Source: an uncultured Bacteroidales bacterium (GTDB taxonomy: Bacteria; Bacteroidota; Bacteroidia; Bacteroidales; Paludibacteraceae). From it: DNA of 64,000 bases. Both the position numbers and the translations under genes were made by a program. Below, one piece after another: positions 9,401 through 16,882 of this stretch (positions are counted from its first letter, which is position 1; every line of letters begins with the position of its first letter). Where the stretch lies: NCBI GenBank assembly GCA_934716995.1, contig CAKUYO010000009.1, forward strand, positions 1-64,000, written 5' to 3'. The notes under the pieces were generated by a model. It was not told the DNA's origin. It did no database searches and saw only the letters and a list, made by a program, of their open reading frames with translations.

Positions 9401-9811
9401 GCTCTCCATAATCGCCTCGGGATACGTAACGATCATTGTGCATTGTGCATTGTGCATTGTGCATTGGCTCAATGTCTCCGTCCTTTGTATTGCCAGTGCC
9501 TCATCCACGCCCTGCCGCCTCCGCTTCGATACAGGAAAAAACAGCACCGTGCAGCAATTGTGCATTGTGCATTGTGCATTGTGCATTGTCTGCAGGTCGC
9601 TGTACATATACTGCGCCTCGTCCGCATTGTCCATCACCACCACCATCGGGCGGGCGGTTTTCTGCTGTATCGCATTCAGCAGCATACTTCTCGCCGAGGC
9701 GTATAGCCCGCTGAGCCACAGATGTCTTCCGTTGCTTTTGCCCAGTTCCTTGCTTGCAGCCTCCGCTTCGGGGTGCATAGCCGCCAGTTCCGCTAATTCC
9801 TCTATGTGCAT
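6440..9811 (-). CDS. mfd: Transcription-repair coupling factor Mfd
   Basis: 1123 residues, typical for Mfd, the ATP-driven translocase that removes RNA polymerase stalled at DNA lesions and recruits UvrA. In order: a UvrB-like N-terminal module, the RNA polymerase-interacting domain (GDYVVHSDHGIARFGG near residue 432), Walker A (GDVGFGKTEVA near 577), the DEEQ box (near 675), helicase motif VI (QLRGRVGRSNKKAYCYL) and the C-terminal TRCF domain. I chose the ATG at 9811 because AAGGAG lies just before it; the frame stays open further but would then overlap the upstream gene. Two 7-base-period arrays are inserted in frame at residues of about 73-86 and 114-126, in the UvrB-like module. The remaining sequence looks intact. 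Confidence 0.95.
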   Translation of the reverse strand: MHIEELAELAAMHPEAEAASKELGKSNGRHLWLSGLYASARSMLLNAIQQKTARPMVVVMDNADEAQYMYSDLQTMHNAQCTMHNCCTVLFFPVSKRRRQGVDEALAIQRTETLSQCTMHNAQCTMIVTYPEAIMESVPAPQALEQNTMYLKTGQEIQVSRLGEQLTGLGFARVDFVYEPGQYAVRGGIVDVYSYSHDDPFRLDFFGDEIDSIRTFDIETQLSKDKVQQVDIVGATSGNEQGKDYTIADYIGDDTIWASNDFSLLFYKLGGQVGSAELKDSDLTEMLKKRLAETSTIELNEKSYWGNCSHIAFDTLPQPVFNKNFDLLTDDLRSKADEGYKLYILADQKKQTDRLAAIFESMEGEPIRFVAVDKTLHAGFVDKGLKICCYTDHEIFERFHRVALTSENARRGKAIITLKEINQLQIGDYVVHSDHGIARFGGLVTTPVNGKPQEMIKLVFRDGDCVFVSIHNLHRISKYKGREGSEPTISKLGSGAWERLKERTKDKVKDIARDLIKLYATRKQQKGFAYTPDGYMQHELEASFLYEDTPDQAKATADIKRDMESPMPMDRLVCGDVGFGKTEVAMRAAFKAATDGKQVAVLVPTTVLALQHYNTFKERMKNFPVRIEYLSRGKSAKEVRELLADLEAGKIDILIGTHKLVGKSVKWHDLGLLIIDEEQKFGVAVKDKLKSLRTNVDVLTLTATPIPRTLQFSLLGARDLSVMTTPPQNRYPVQTELITPDDEDIIKEAIDLEMQRNGQIFIVNNRIEMLERIERKVHALCPEARIVVAHGQMPTEEMEQRLEDFINYDYDILLSTTIIESGVDIPNVNTIIIYSAQHYGLADLHQLRGRVGRSNKKAYCYLVAPPRELLTEDARRRLDALSTFAELGAGFNLAMQDLDIRGAGNLLGAEQSGFIADLGYETYQRILNEAVQELKDELLSGDETDESTTMLLGGGDNRKLWVQDSQLESDLPLGFPNDYVENISERIALYRELDGLRDEDQLTEFKKRMIDRFGPLPEQADELLNVVRLRWICCRLGVEKVMLKSGRLVLYFVQNDDRYWHSEAFGKIISFVVNRAQRCQLVEEKDKKGKPTGRRYATIMQVQTVGGAINLLGKIENGTWEEK
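9434..9467. repeat. 7-base-period array inside mfd (first)
   Basis: Four perfect CATTGTG units plus a partial one, in frame with mfd and encoding the peptide QCTMHNAQCTM. It is preceded by GATCATTGTG, as in the amidase gene. Confidence 0.9.
9556..9589. repeat. 7-base-period array inside mfd (second)
   Basis: Four CATTGTG units and a flanking degenerate one, in frame with mfd and encoding TMHNAQCTMHN. It lies about 90 bases from the first array. Confidence 0.9.
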
Positions 9812-9828
9812 ACCTTTCTCCTTGCGGG

Positions 9829-10530
9829 TCAGAACGCCCAGCCGATATAGTAGTTGATGCCCCAGTTGGTATCGTCTCTGTAACCGAAACCGGGAATGTA
9901 ATAGGGCAGGACACCCTCGTCTTTGGCTTTGCGGGTAAACAGCACCTTGAACCGCAGATACCACCCCATCTGGAAGCCTTCCCATACCTGCACCTGGCAG
10001 CCGGCTACCACCTCGCCCCAGCAATCGGCGTGAAACAGCCCTGTGTAGTCGGCACGCGTATCACCCCAGTAGCCGGCGTTCAGACTCACATCCGTCAGGT
10101 CGTACCCCTGCAGAGCCGTGCCCCACCGAAGCCCTACCAATAGTGCGTTGCGGTTCTCGGGGTGTTTCTTCAGTCCGTTGATATCCAATCCCAAGCGTGC
10201 AAAACCGCCCTGCCCATGGTGCCTGCCGCCTTCGGCTTCGGCATCCGCAAGGGCATAACCCAGTTCCAATGTGGGATACAGGCGACGGATAATGCGCCAG
10301 TTCATGGCTATCTCATAACTCTGCACCTGCGCTTTGCTGGTTGCCAATTCGATGATAGTGTTGCCCAAGTCGGCTTTCAGGCTCATACCCTGATAAACGG
10401 CACTATCGGCGTAGATACGCGTACCGTCTTTGTAGCGCGGCATATCCGTCTCTTCCGCCCATAGCCCCCCGCTCAACAGCAACAATGCCACCGAGAGAAA
10501 GAAGCCGATATGTAATGAACCATTGTGCAT
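9829..10530 (-). CDS. DUF6048 family outer-membrane protein
   Basis: 233 residues with a signal peptide (cleavage probably after GGLWA) and a body of alternating hydrophobic residues ending in aromatic Phe, as in outer-membrane beta-barrels. It resembles the DUF6048 family of Bacteroidota, which is usually encoded directly after a DUF6452 lipoprotein, as here. Function is unknown. The start codon and the first residues (MHNGSLH) derive from a 7-base-period array that also supplies the end of the upstream gene. It ends 17 bases before mfd, so cotranscription is likely. Confidence 0.75.
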   Translation of the reverse strand: MHNGSLHIGFFLSVALLLLSGGLWAEETDMPRYKDGTRIYADSAVYQGMSLKADLGNTIIELATSKAQVQSYEIAMNWRIIRRLYPTLELGYALADAEAEGGRHHGQGGFARLGLDINGLKKHPENRNALLVGLRWGTALQGYDLTDVSLNAGYWGDTRADYTGLFHADCWGEVVAGCQVQVWEGFQMGWYLRFKVLFTRKAKDEGVLPYYIPGFGYRDDTNWGINYYIGWAF

Positions 10531-10567
10531 TACAAATTACAAATTACAAATTGTCAATTGTACATTC
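10521..10567. repeat. 7-base-period array at a gene junction
   Basis: Units of the type TTACAAA repeat with period 7, after a CATTGTG unit. On the minus strand the array provides the C-terminal codons (NVQLTICNL) and stop of the DUF6452 gene and the start codon of the DUF6048 gene. Confidence 0.8.
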
Positions 10568-11025
10568 TCCTGCTCTTCGCTCTCCACCGTGCTGTTGAGT
10601 ATTGCCACCGAGTCTATCGCATTGCCGCTATGCCACACGGTGTCGATGGTGTGATACACCATACAGCCGCAGGCTTGCGAGATGAAATGCCGCGTGTTGT
10701 CGTGGCGGACAAACAGCGTGTCCTCCGTGCCGTGCCACAGCAGCGCAAACGCCGTTACGCATGTATCCGCCCGCAGCGGCAACCGCAGTACGGACAGGTT
10801 TTTGCCATTGTTGTATAGCACGGAATCGTTCCCTACGCCCTGCACGCATATGCTGTCGAAAGCGGTCTGATCGGTGGTCGTACCCATACTGTCTGTCTGC
10901 AGCCAACGGACACTCACACCCATCGCCACATCGGTATCCTGCCGGCACACCGTATCCGGTCGGCAACCTGCCAATATGCACAAGCCGACCAGCCACACGG
11001 ATATAAACAAATGATGTATTCTCAT
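10537..11025 (-). CDS. DUF6452 family lipoprotein
   Basis: 162 residues from the ATG at 11025. The start MRIHHLFISVWLVGLCILAGC is a lipoprotein signal with the lipobox LAGC, so the protein is probably anchored in a membrane facing the periplasm. The body resembles DUF6452: a segment GNDSVLYNNGKNLSVLRLPL and a late CGC motif before the end. Function is unknown. The pairing with the next gene (DUF6048) is conserved in Bacteroidota and suggests the two act together in the envelope. A promoter lies 9-39 bases upstream of the ATG, so the leader is very short. The last nine residues are encoded by repeat sequence. Confidence 0.75.
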   Translation of the reverse strand: MRIHHLFISVWLVGLCILAGCRPDTVCRQDTDVAMGVSVRWLQTDSMGTTTDQTAFDSICVQGVGNDSVLYNNGKNLSVLRLPLRADTCVTAFALLWHGTEDTLFVRHDNTRHFISQACGCMVYHTIDTVWHSGNAIDSVAILNSTVESEEQENVQLTICNL

Positions 11026-11033
11026 AAAGCCTG

Positions 11034-11064
11034 CAAAGTTACAAAAAAAAAACGACATACGCAA
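11034..11064 (-). promoter_or_regulatory. Bacteroidota-type promoter for the DUF6452-DUF6048-mfd cluster
   Basis: On the minus strand TTG (11062-11064) and TAACTTTG (11034-11041) are separated by exactly 20 bases, matching the -33/-7 consensus of the phylum. Confidence 0.75.
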
Positions 11065-11256
11065 GAGACCAATGCACAAAGCACCGCCCGAAATACAGCC
11101 CGACGCGCAATTTTTTGCCCGCACAACCGGAAGACAGTACCGGTACCACCAGTACCACCTGATTTCTTAAATACACACCCGCCCGCGCACACGTGGGTAT
11201 ATAGTTTACAAAAACAGCCGGTACTGCCGGTACCGGTACCCATGCTCCCCCTGCCT

Positions 11257-11296
11257 CCGTTAATCCCCGTTAATCCTCCGTTAATGGCATTATCGG
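11257..11296. repeat. 11-base-period array
   Basis: Three units around CGTTAATCC/CCGTTAAT with a period of 10-11 bases, ending in GCATTATCGG. That ending is seen again at 49651-49660 and, as CACTATCGG, at 49602 and 52464. Confidence 0.6.
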
Positions 11297-11409
11297 TCTT
11301 GGTGTGTCTCCGCCGAGGGCTTGGCAAGCCCGCATCCCCTACCCTCCGTCTCCGTTGGCAAGCCCGCCGTCTGAAGCGGCTGCCGTATTCGGCAGCCATT
11401 CAATTCCCC

Positions 11410-11475
11410 CATTAAAAACCGTTAACGCCCCATTAACCCCCGATCGTTATAGGATGCGCTTAGGATGCGCATACC
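11410..11475. repeat. 11-base-period arrays (two adjoining types)
   Basis: Three ATTAAnnnCCG-like units are followed by two units of TAGGATGCGCT/TAGGATGCGCA. Both types have an 11-base period, and related units occur at 1001, 23429 and 61961. Confidence 0.65.
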
Positions 11476-11766
11476 ATACACCCCTTTTCATCATTTTCAA
11501 ATGATAAAAAGTCTAAAATCAACATCAGTTCAATATAATTTTTAGATATAAATTTATGGTTATTTTGTGGTAATACGGCATCGCCGTCCGTATCTATATA
11601 ACCCCGATAATGCTGATTGGTGGTCAATTCAATGGCAATTCGTGTGTACTATCTGTAATGGTTACCATACGGTTATCTGTTGTTTAATAGTTGTTGTCAG
11701 TTGTTGACTTACAAAAATGATAGAATTATTGGGAATGTTTGACCAACAAAAGGGGGATTTTCGTTG

Positions 11767-11774
11767 TATCTTTG
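11767..11774 (+). promoter_or_regulatory. Orphan promoter-like site
   Basis: TATCTTTG followed by CAG matches the -7 element, but no TTG lies at the usual distance and no plus-strand gene follows. It could drive a small RNA or an antisense transcript into the 3' end of the RND gene, or be chance. Confidence 0.3.
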
Positions 11775-11917
11775 CAGTGTCTTTCGAAGGATAGTTAATG
11801 AGTAGGGAAGTTGAGAGTTTAGAGTTTGGAGAAGTCGGAAAGTGAAAAGTTTATAGTTTTTGCACGTACTGCTCTCCTCTAAAAAACTCTCCACTTCTTT
11901 CAACTATAAACTTTCAA

Positions 11918-14900
11918 CTATAAACTACCCCTCCCGTACATCTTCCAGTACGTCACGGGCAGGACGGTGATGGTCAGCGGGAGGGTGAGGAGCGAGCCGA
12001 AGCATATCACCACGCCCATCGGCATCCAGAGGCTCGTATGGGCGATAATCATCGGCAGCACACCGAGGGCGGTGGTGGCGGTGGTCAGGAAGATAGGACG
12101 CATACGCCGCATACCTGCCTCGTAAGCCGCCTCGCGCACGCTGCAACCCTTGTGGCGCAAGTCCTCGGCGTACTCGTACATCATAATCGCATTGCGCACA
12201 ATCACGCCTATCAGGCTCACTATACCCAGTACCGCCGTTATCGAGATGTCCAGTCCGAATACATACAGCCCCACAAACGCCCCGAATATACACAGCACGG
12301 CACTCGACAGCGTCAGCAACGCAAGCGAAATCTTCCCGAAGTGGTACAAGAGCAGCACGAACATCACCAGCAATGCTGCCACCACGCTCCACATAATAGG
12401 CGGCACCATCTCGCCGTTGATGGCACTCAGTCCGCCATACGAGATGCTCACGCCCTCGGGCAGGTCTTGCAGGTTGCCGTGTATCCACGCTTTCACTTTC
12501 TTCTCGGCGGCTACCTGACTGGTCGTACCCCGCAGGTCGCACCCCACGGTGATGGTCCTCACCGAGTTGCGCCGCTCAATAGACGCCCTGTGCCATGCGG
12601 GTGTGAGCGTCGCCACCTGGCGCAGCGGCACCCACACGGTGGGATAGGCGGTAGGTACCATCAGGTCTTGCAGTTCGTCAATCGTCATCTTGTCCGCCCC
12701 CGCCGTATAGAGCAGCACGGGTACGCCGTAGTCGCCCTCCCAGACGGTTGTCAGTTTTGTGCCGTTGGTCAGACTGCTCAGGTAGAGCGAGAGCGTGGTC
12801 TCGGTGATGCCCAAGCGTGTCGCCTCGTCTTCGCGCAGGGTGATACGCGTCTGCTCGGCGAATTGGTCGTAGTCCGAGTGCACCCATGTCAGTTCCGGTT
12901 GCTCCGACATATAGCGGCGCAGGCTGTCGGCATACGGTACGATGGCTTCCAAGTCGTCGCCCTTGAAGCGCACCTCGAGCGGGTTCTTTGCCGCCTGGTA
13001 GTCGAGTTGCTTGAACCGCACGTAGGCATTGGGGAAATAGTTCTCGTAGCGGGGCGTATATTCCTCGAGTATCGCCGCTGTGGCTTTGGTGGACGTGGTA
13101 TTGACGATAAACTGCGCATAACTCGGTTTCGCCATCTGCGGCGTGTAGGTGGCGTGGAACCGCGGACTCGCCTGCCCCACAAACGAGGTGATAGAGGTGA
13201 TACGCTTGTCCACGCGCATCATACGTGCCAGCGAGTCCGCCACCTGTGCCGTCTCCTCCACCGACGCCCCTTCGCGCAGGTGTATCTCTACGGCAAAGCA
13301 CTCGCGCTCCGCCTTGGGAAGCAGTTGCAGGTTGAGTCGCGCCACCATCAGGTATCCGCCCGCGGCAAGGCACAGAACAAGCACGGTATATACCACCCAC
13401 GGACGGCGGAAACAGGCGTCCAGCAGTTTCTGATAGCCGTTTTGCAGGGCGATAAAGAAGCGGTTCTGCCTGCGCTCGAACCAGCCCATCTCATCGGGTT
13501 TGCGGCGGCGGATATAGCGTGTAGCCATATAGGGTGTTACCCACGTGGCATAGAAGATACTGGCGGTGAGGGCAAAGAGGATTGCCCACGGGAAGAGTTG
13601 CACAAAGTCGCCCAGCGGACCCGTGATAATCTTGGTCATCGGGAAGAACATACCCGATATGGAGCAGGTGGCGAGTGCCATCGGCACAAAGAGTTGCTCG
13701 GTGCTGACTGCCGCCGAATACCAGCGGCTGTGCCCGCGGTCGAGCAGGTCGGTATAGCCGTCGATGACTATCACGGAGTCGTCCACAATCATACCCAGCA
13801 CCACGATGAGGGCGGCAAGGGTTACGGTATTGAGTTCGATGCCCGTCAGGTACATCAGTCCGACGGCGATGGCGGTGCAGACCGGTACGCCCGTGCAGGC
13901 TACCAGTGCCGTACGGAGCGGGAAAAGCACCAGCATCACGGCTATCACCACGATGATGGACAGCACGATGTCGCGCATAAACGATTTGACGGAGTCGTCC
14001 ACCACCTTCGGCTGGTCGGTAATACGGTGGAAATGGACATCGGGCGGCAGTTGCACCCGCGCACGCTCCAGTTCTTCCTCCACCTTGTTGCCGAATGCCA
14101 CGATGTTGTTGCCCGGCACCATCTCCATATTCAGAATTAAGCACGAGCGGTCGGGCGAGATAGCGGTTGCCGCGTCGCCCGTGTAGAACTCCACAAACTT
14201 GTCGGGTTCGGGGTAACGGCGTTCTATGGCGGCGATGTCTTTGAGGCGGACAGTCGCCTCCGTGGCGGGGTCGAACCATACTATCTGTTCGGCTATTTCG
14301 CGCTCGCTCGTGTAGGGGATAGCCACCTGCAGCCCCGTACTGCCTTGCAGGCTGCCGCCCAGCGTGCGGAAGCCTTGCAGCATAAGCGACATCTGCAACG
14401 CTTTCTGGTCGATACCGTACGCCGAGAGGCGTGCCGCGTCGATGGTAACGGCTATCTCTTCGTGCTGCGCCCCGAGTATCTTCAGTTTGCCCATCTCGGG
14501 GATAGTCCGCAGTTGGGAGCAGAGTTGGCGGGCATACGACTCCAGTTCGCGCGGACTGCGCTCGTCGCTCTCCACGGCAAGCAGCATCGACGACGTGCTG
14601 CCGAAATCGTCCACCACCACTATCTGCAATACGCCCGCAGGCAGGCTCGTCTTCTTGAAGAGGTCGAGCCCCGCACGGATACTCGTCCATGCGTCCGCAC
14701 TCGACTTCACGGAGTTGCGTATCGATACATAGACATAGACGATACCGTCCTCCGTGGTGGAGTAGGTGGTGGCTTTGTCCACCTCCACATAACTGTTGAG
14801 GAAATCCTCCAATGGGATGGTTACCTGCTCCTCCACCTCCTGCGCCGTGGCACCCGGATAGACGGCAGCCACCACGCCCTGGCGGATGGTGAACTGCGGA

Positions 14901-15019
14901 AACTCGTCCTTGTTCATCTTCGGCAGCGACCATATACCTACCGCCGTCAGCACCAGCACAACCAGAAACACCAGGTTATGGTTGCGCATCGCACCCTCTA
15001 TGTGATTGCGTTTTTTCAT
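11918..15019 (-). CDS. RND efflux pump inner-membrane permease (AcrB family)
   Basis: 1033 residues, the usual length for a proton-driven RND transporter of the AcrB/HAE1 type. The N-terminus has the first membrane helix (NLVFLVVLVLTAVGIWSLP), then a large periplasmic porter domain. Helix 4 carries the adjacent aspartates GMIVDDSVIVIDG near residue 412 that relay protons, and a later helix has SLIGVIVRNAIMMYEY. The protein exports small hydrophobic or cationic compounds with an adaptor and an outer-membrane channel. The adaptor gene lies directly upstream, but no TolC-like channel gene is in the window, so the channel must come from elsewhere. Substrate cannot be inferred. The gene is last in a four-gene operon headed by a TetR regulator. 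Confidence 0.93.
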   Translation of the reverse strand: MKKRNHIEGAMRNHNLVFLVVLVLTAVGIWSLPKMNKDEFPQFTIRQGVVAAVYPGATAQEVEEQVTIPLEDFLNSYVEVDKATTYSTTEDGIVYVYVSIRNSVKSSADAWTSIRAGLDLFKKTSLPAGVLQIVVVDDFGSTSSMLLAVESDERSPRELESYARQLCSQLRTIPEMGKLKILGAQHEEIAVTIDAARLSAYGIDQKALQMSLMLQGFRTLGGSLQGSTGLQVAIPYTSEREIAEQIVWFDPATEATVRLKDIAAIERRYPEPDKFVEFYTGDAATAISPDRSCLILNMEMVPGNNIVAFGNKVEEELERARVQLPPDVHFHRITDQPKVVDDSVKSFMRDIVLSIIVVIAVMLVLFPLRTALVACTGVPVCTAIAVGLMYLTGIELNTVTLAALIVVLGMIVDDSVIVIDGYTDLLDRGHSRWYSAAVSTEQLFVPMALATCSISGMFFPMTKIITGPLGDFVQLFPWAILFALTASIFYATWVTPYMATRYIRRRKPDEMGWFERRQNRFFIALQNGYQKLLDACFRRPWVVYTVLVLCLAAGGYLMVARLNLQLLPKAERECFAVEIHLREGASVEETAQVADSLARMMRVDKRITSITSFVGQASPRFHATYTPQMAKPSYAQFIVNTTSTKATAAILEEYTPRYENYFPNAYVRFKQLDYQAAKNPLEVRFKGDDLEAIVPYADSLRRYMSEQPELTWVHSDYDQFAEQTRITLREDEATRLGITETTLSLYLSSLTNGTKLTTVWEGDYGVPVLLYTAGADKMTIDELQDLMVPTAYPTVWVPLRQVATLTPAWHRASIERRNSVRTITVGCDLRGTTSQVAAEKKVKAWIHGNLQDLPEGVSISYGGLSAINGEMVPPIMWSVVAALLVMFVLLLYHFGKISLALLTLSSAVLCIFGAFVGLYVFGLDISITAVLGIVSLIGVIVRNAIMMYEYAEDLRHKGCSVREAAYEAGMRRMRPIFLTTATTALGVLPMIIAHTSLWMPMGVVICFGSLLTLPLTITVLPVTYWKMYGRGSL

Positions 15020-15030
15020 TATTGTTAAGA

Positions 15031-15063
15031 CCTCCCCCTGCCCCTCCTTCAGAGGAGGGGGAT
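15031..15063. repeat. CCCCTC/GAGGGG palindromic repeat
   Basis: Palindrome CCCCTCCTTCAGAGGAGGGG with flanking C-runs between the adaptor and pump genes. It belongs to the same family as the copies at 5007, 15134, 54210, 55371 and 56811. Confidence 0.7.
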
Positions 15064-15084
15064 TGAAGTGAATTTTTATTGGTT

Positions 15085-15123
15085 AAAGTCCTTAAAGTCG
15101 TTAAGGTCGTTAAAGACCTTAAT
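15085..15123. repeat. 9-base-period array
   Basis: Four tandem units of TTAAAGTCG or close variants with period 9, in the gap between the adaptor and pump genes. Confidence 0.75.
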
Positions 15124-15126
15124 GCC

Positions 15127-16194
15127 CTACTTTGACTCCCCTCCTTTGAAGGAGGGGACGGGGGAGGTCCTTGCCCCGTTGTATAGTTTCTGGAAACCTT
15201 CTACGACTACTTGGTCGCCCTCGTGGAGACCGCGGGTGAAGACCACGCCGCCCGAGGCATACTGACCTATCTCCACTTTACGCCGTGTGGCGATACCGTT
15301 CTCCACCACCCAGACCGATGCCCCGCTTGTGAGCGTCTGCACACAGGCGGCAGGTACGAAATAGCCCGACACGCTCTGCGAGCGGAGCCTGACCTTGCTC
15401 ACCATACCCGGCAGCAGTTGCTGCTTGTACTCGTCCGAGGGATTGGAGACAAACGCCGTAACGGTATAGGTGTGCGCTATCGTGTTGGCGAGCAGGTTCT
15501 TCTCCGTAACACAGACAGGTACTTCGGTCTTGCCGATAGCCTCCACCACCACGCTGCCGCTGTCGCCCACCTGAATGGACGTGATGTCGCCTTCCGCCAC
15601 GTCAAACGTAACGTTGTAGCCCTCCATATCCAGCAGTGTTACCAGACCCAGTCCGGGGGAAACCACTTGTCCTGCTTTTGCACGACATTCGCCTATCACG
15701 CCGTCGTTGGGCGCACGCAGCACACAGTCGTTGAGCGACTTGCGCGACATAGCCGCCATAGAGCGTGCCTGTTCCAGTTGGCTGCTTAGTTCCACCATCT
15801 TCTGCTCCGTAACGCCGCCCTCCTGATAGACCTGTTTGGCGCGTTGGTAGCCGTCCTGCGCCTGTTTGAGGGTGGCGTTGGCTACCTGCAGGGCGTTCTT
15901 CGCCTGCGTGTCGTCCAAGCGCAGCAGTTCCTGCCCTGCTTTTACGTGGTCGCCTTTCTTGACATAGACAGCCGTCACCTGCCCTGCGGTCTGTACGCTC
16001 AACGGCACACTCGACGCCTCTTCTATCCTGCCCACATACGTGTGCGTGTTCACACGCGTCTGCTTGTCCATCGTCTGCACCTCCACCTTGACGGGCTGTA
16101 CCTCATACTGCGGTTTCTTCTTGAGCGGCAACTTGTCGCACCCCGCAAGGCACAGCAAAGCGGCACAGAACATTATATTTACCAATTTCCTCAT
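15127..16194 (-). CDS. RND efflux periplasmic adaptor (membrane fusion protein), lipoprotein
   Basis: 355 residues. A lipoprotein signal (MRKLVNIMFCAALLCLAGC) anchors the protein in the inner membrane. Then come a barrel-sandwich hybrid half (VPLSVQTAGQVTAVYVKKGD), an alpha-helical hairpin rich in Gln, Glu and Lys (about residues 105-160), the second lipoyl half (LRAPNDGVIGECRAKAGQV) and a beta-barrel plus membrane-proximal domain. Such adaptors join an RND pump to an outer-membrane channel. The pump gene follows 107 bases downstream. The last residues (PVPSFKGGESK) are encoded by a CCCCTC/GAGGGG palindromic repeat that has become the end of the reading frame. Confidence 0.92.
   Translation of the reverse strand: MRKLVNIMFCAALLCLAGCDKLPLKKKPQYEVQPVKVEVQTMDKQTRVNTHTYVGRIEEASSVPLSVQTAGQVTAVYVKKGDHVKAGQELLRLDDTQAKNALQVANATLKQAQDGYQRAKQVYQEGGVTEQKMVELSSQLEQARSMAAMSRKSLNDCVLRAPNDGVIGECRAKAGQVVSPGLGLVTLLDMEGYNVTFDVAEGDITSIQVGDSGSVVVEAIGKTEVPVCVTEKNLLANTIAHTYTVTAFVSNPSDEYKQQLLPGMVSKVRLRSQSVSGYFVPAACVQTLTSGASVWVVENGIATRRKVEIGQYASGGVVFTRGLHEGDQVVVEGFQKLYNGARTSPVPSFKGGESK
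15134..15170. repeat. CCCCTC/GAGGGG palindrome forming the adaptor C-terminus
   Basis: Palindrome CCCCTCCTTTGAAGGAGGGG overlapping the last codons of the adaptor gene. Confidence 0.7.
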
Positions 16195-16236
16195 TCCTTA
16201 ATTTACCAATTTACACATTTGCACATTTACAAATTG

Positions 16237-16743
16237 TTAATTGTGCTTTGCCACCATCAGTATGTTCTCGCCGACTATTTGTTTGTCGTTGCTGACACCT
16301 GTTCCGTTGTATTGGAGGATAAAATGAATCGTCTCGTCGTGCATCTCCGCCCCGCCTGATACCTCGATGTTGTAGGTCTCGTTGAGCGTTTTTTCTATAG
16401 GGCGGAGCAACTCCTCCTGCGTTACGGTATAGGTTACCGACAGGGTACGCTCAAAGGGTTGCAGGACGATTTCGTCGTCGTCAATCCTGCCTGTCGTGGT
16501 ATAGACATCCCCTTTCAGGCTATTGAAAGTCAGCAGGATATTGTCGTCCTTAACCTGCTCTATCTGCAGAGAACCCATTTCGCCCGTCAGCACAATGGAA
16601 AGGGTGTCGTCGATGGTTACTTCCTGTTTGGCGATTTGGTAACTGTACCCGCCCATACGCGATTTTACAGGGTCGGAGCAACTCGCCATCAGGGCGATAC
16701 AGCCTATCAAAAGGCAGAGTTGCAGATACTTGTTTGTCTTCAT
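16237..16743 (-). CDS. Hypothetical lipoprotein in the efflux operon
   Basis: 168 residues with a lipoprotein signal ending ALMASC. The mature part is rich in beta-strand pattern (DDTLSIVLTGEMGSLQIEQV, DNILLTFNSLKGDVYTTTG) and I do not recognise a family. It lies between the TetR regulator and the adaptor on the same strand, 42 bases before the adaptor, so it is probably cotranscribed with the pump. An accessory envelope role is inferred from position only. Confidence 0.7.
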   Translation of the reverse strand: MKTNKYLQLCLLIGCIALMASCSDPVKSRMGGYSYQIAKQEVTIDDTLSIVLTGEMGSLQIEQVKDDNILLTFNSLKGDVYTTTGRIDDDEIVLQPFERTLSVTYTVTQEELLRPIEKTLNETYNIEVSGGAEMHDETIHFILQYNGTGVSNDKQIVGENILMVAKHN

Positions 16744-16793
16744 ATTGTTTCTGTCATTATTCGTTAGTCATTCAGTATTCATTCGGGAACAAC

Positions 16794-16866
16794 CCATTAA
16801 TCACCCGATAATCACCCGATAATCACCCGATAATCACCCGATAATCACCCGTTAATCACCCGATAT
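16794..16866. repeat. 11-base-period array, six units
   Basis: Six near-perfect tandem copies of ATAATCACCCG (the first and last with TT in place of AT) between the TetR and lipoprotein genes. This is the longest and cleanest 11-base-period array in the window. There are no spacers, so it is not a CRISPR array. Confidence 0.9.
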
Positions 16867-16882
16867 TATCAACGCAAAGTAC

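Larger units (their letters stand above)
11065..11917. other. Long intergenic region without a supported gene
   Basis: About 850 bases. It holds GGTACC-rich low-complexity sequence (11145-11240), 11-base-period arrays at 11257-11296 and 11410-11475, a perfect 8-bp hairpin (GGCTGCCG-TATT-CGGCAGCC, 11378-11397), an AT-rich stretch, a plus-strand promoter-like site at 11767-11774 with no gene behind it, and 7-base-period AACTATA/AACTTTC units at 11895-11930. Open frames here are short and of odd composition, and I do not support any as genes. Confidence 0.6.

Noticed and set aside
9812..10024. N-terminal extension of mfd to an upstream start
   Set aside because: The extra 71 residues overlap the DUF6048 gene in another frame, are of shadow composition, and the ATG at 9811 has AAGGAG before it.
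11022..11399. Minus-strand frame of 125 codons in the intergenic region
   Set aside because: Low-complexity Gly/Thr/Arg composition from GGTACC-rich and palindromic DNA. It overlaps the promoter of the DUF6452 gene.
12038..14140. Long open frame (700 codons) on the plus strand opposite the RND pump gene
   Set aside because: It is the mirror of a strongly codon-biased gene. The product is rich in His, Arg and Gln without domains, and the minus-strand gene is a certain RND permease. The same applies to 29329-31269, 38637-40850 and 59621-61216.
16794..16866. CRISPR-like array
   Set aside because: Units of 11 bases follow each other with no spacers, and no cas genes are near. It is a simple tandem repeat.
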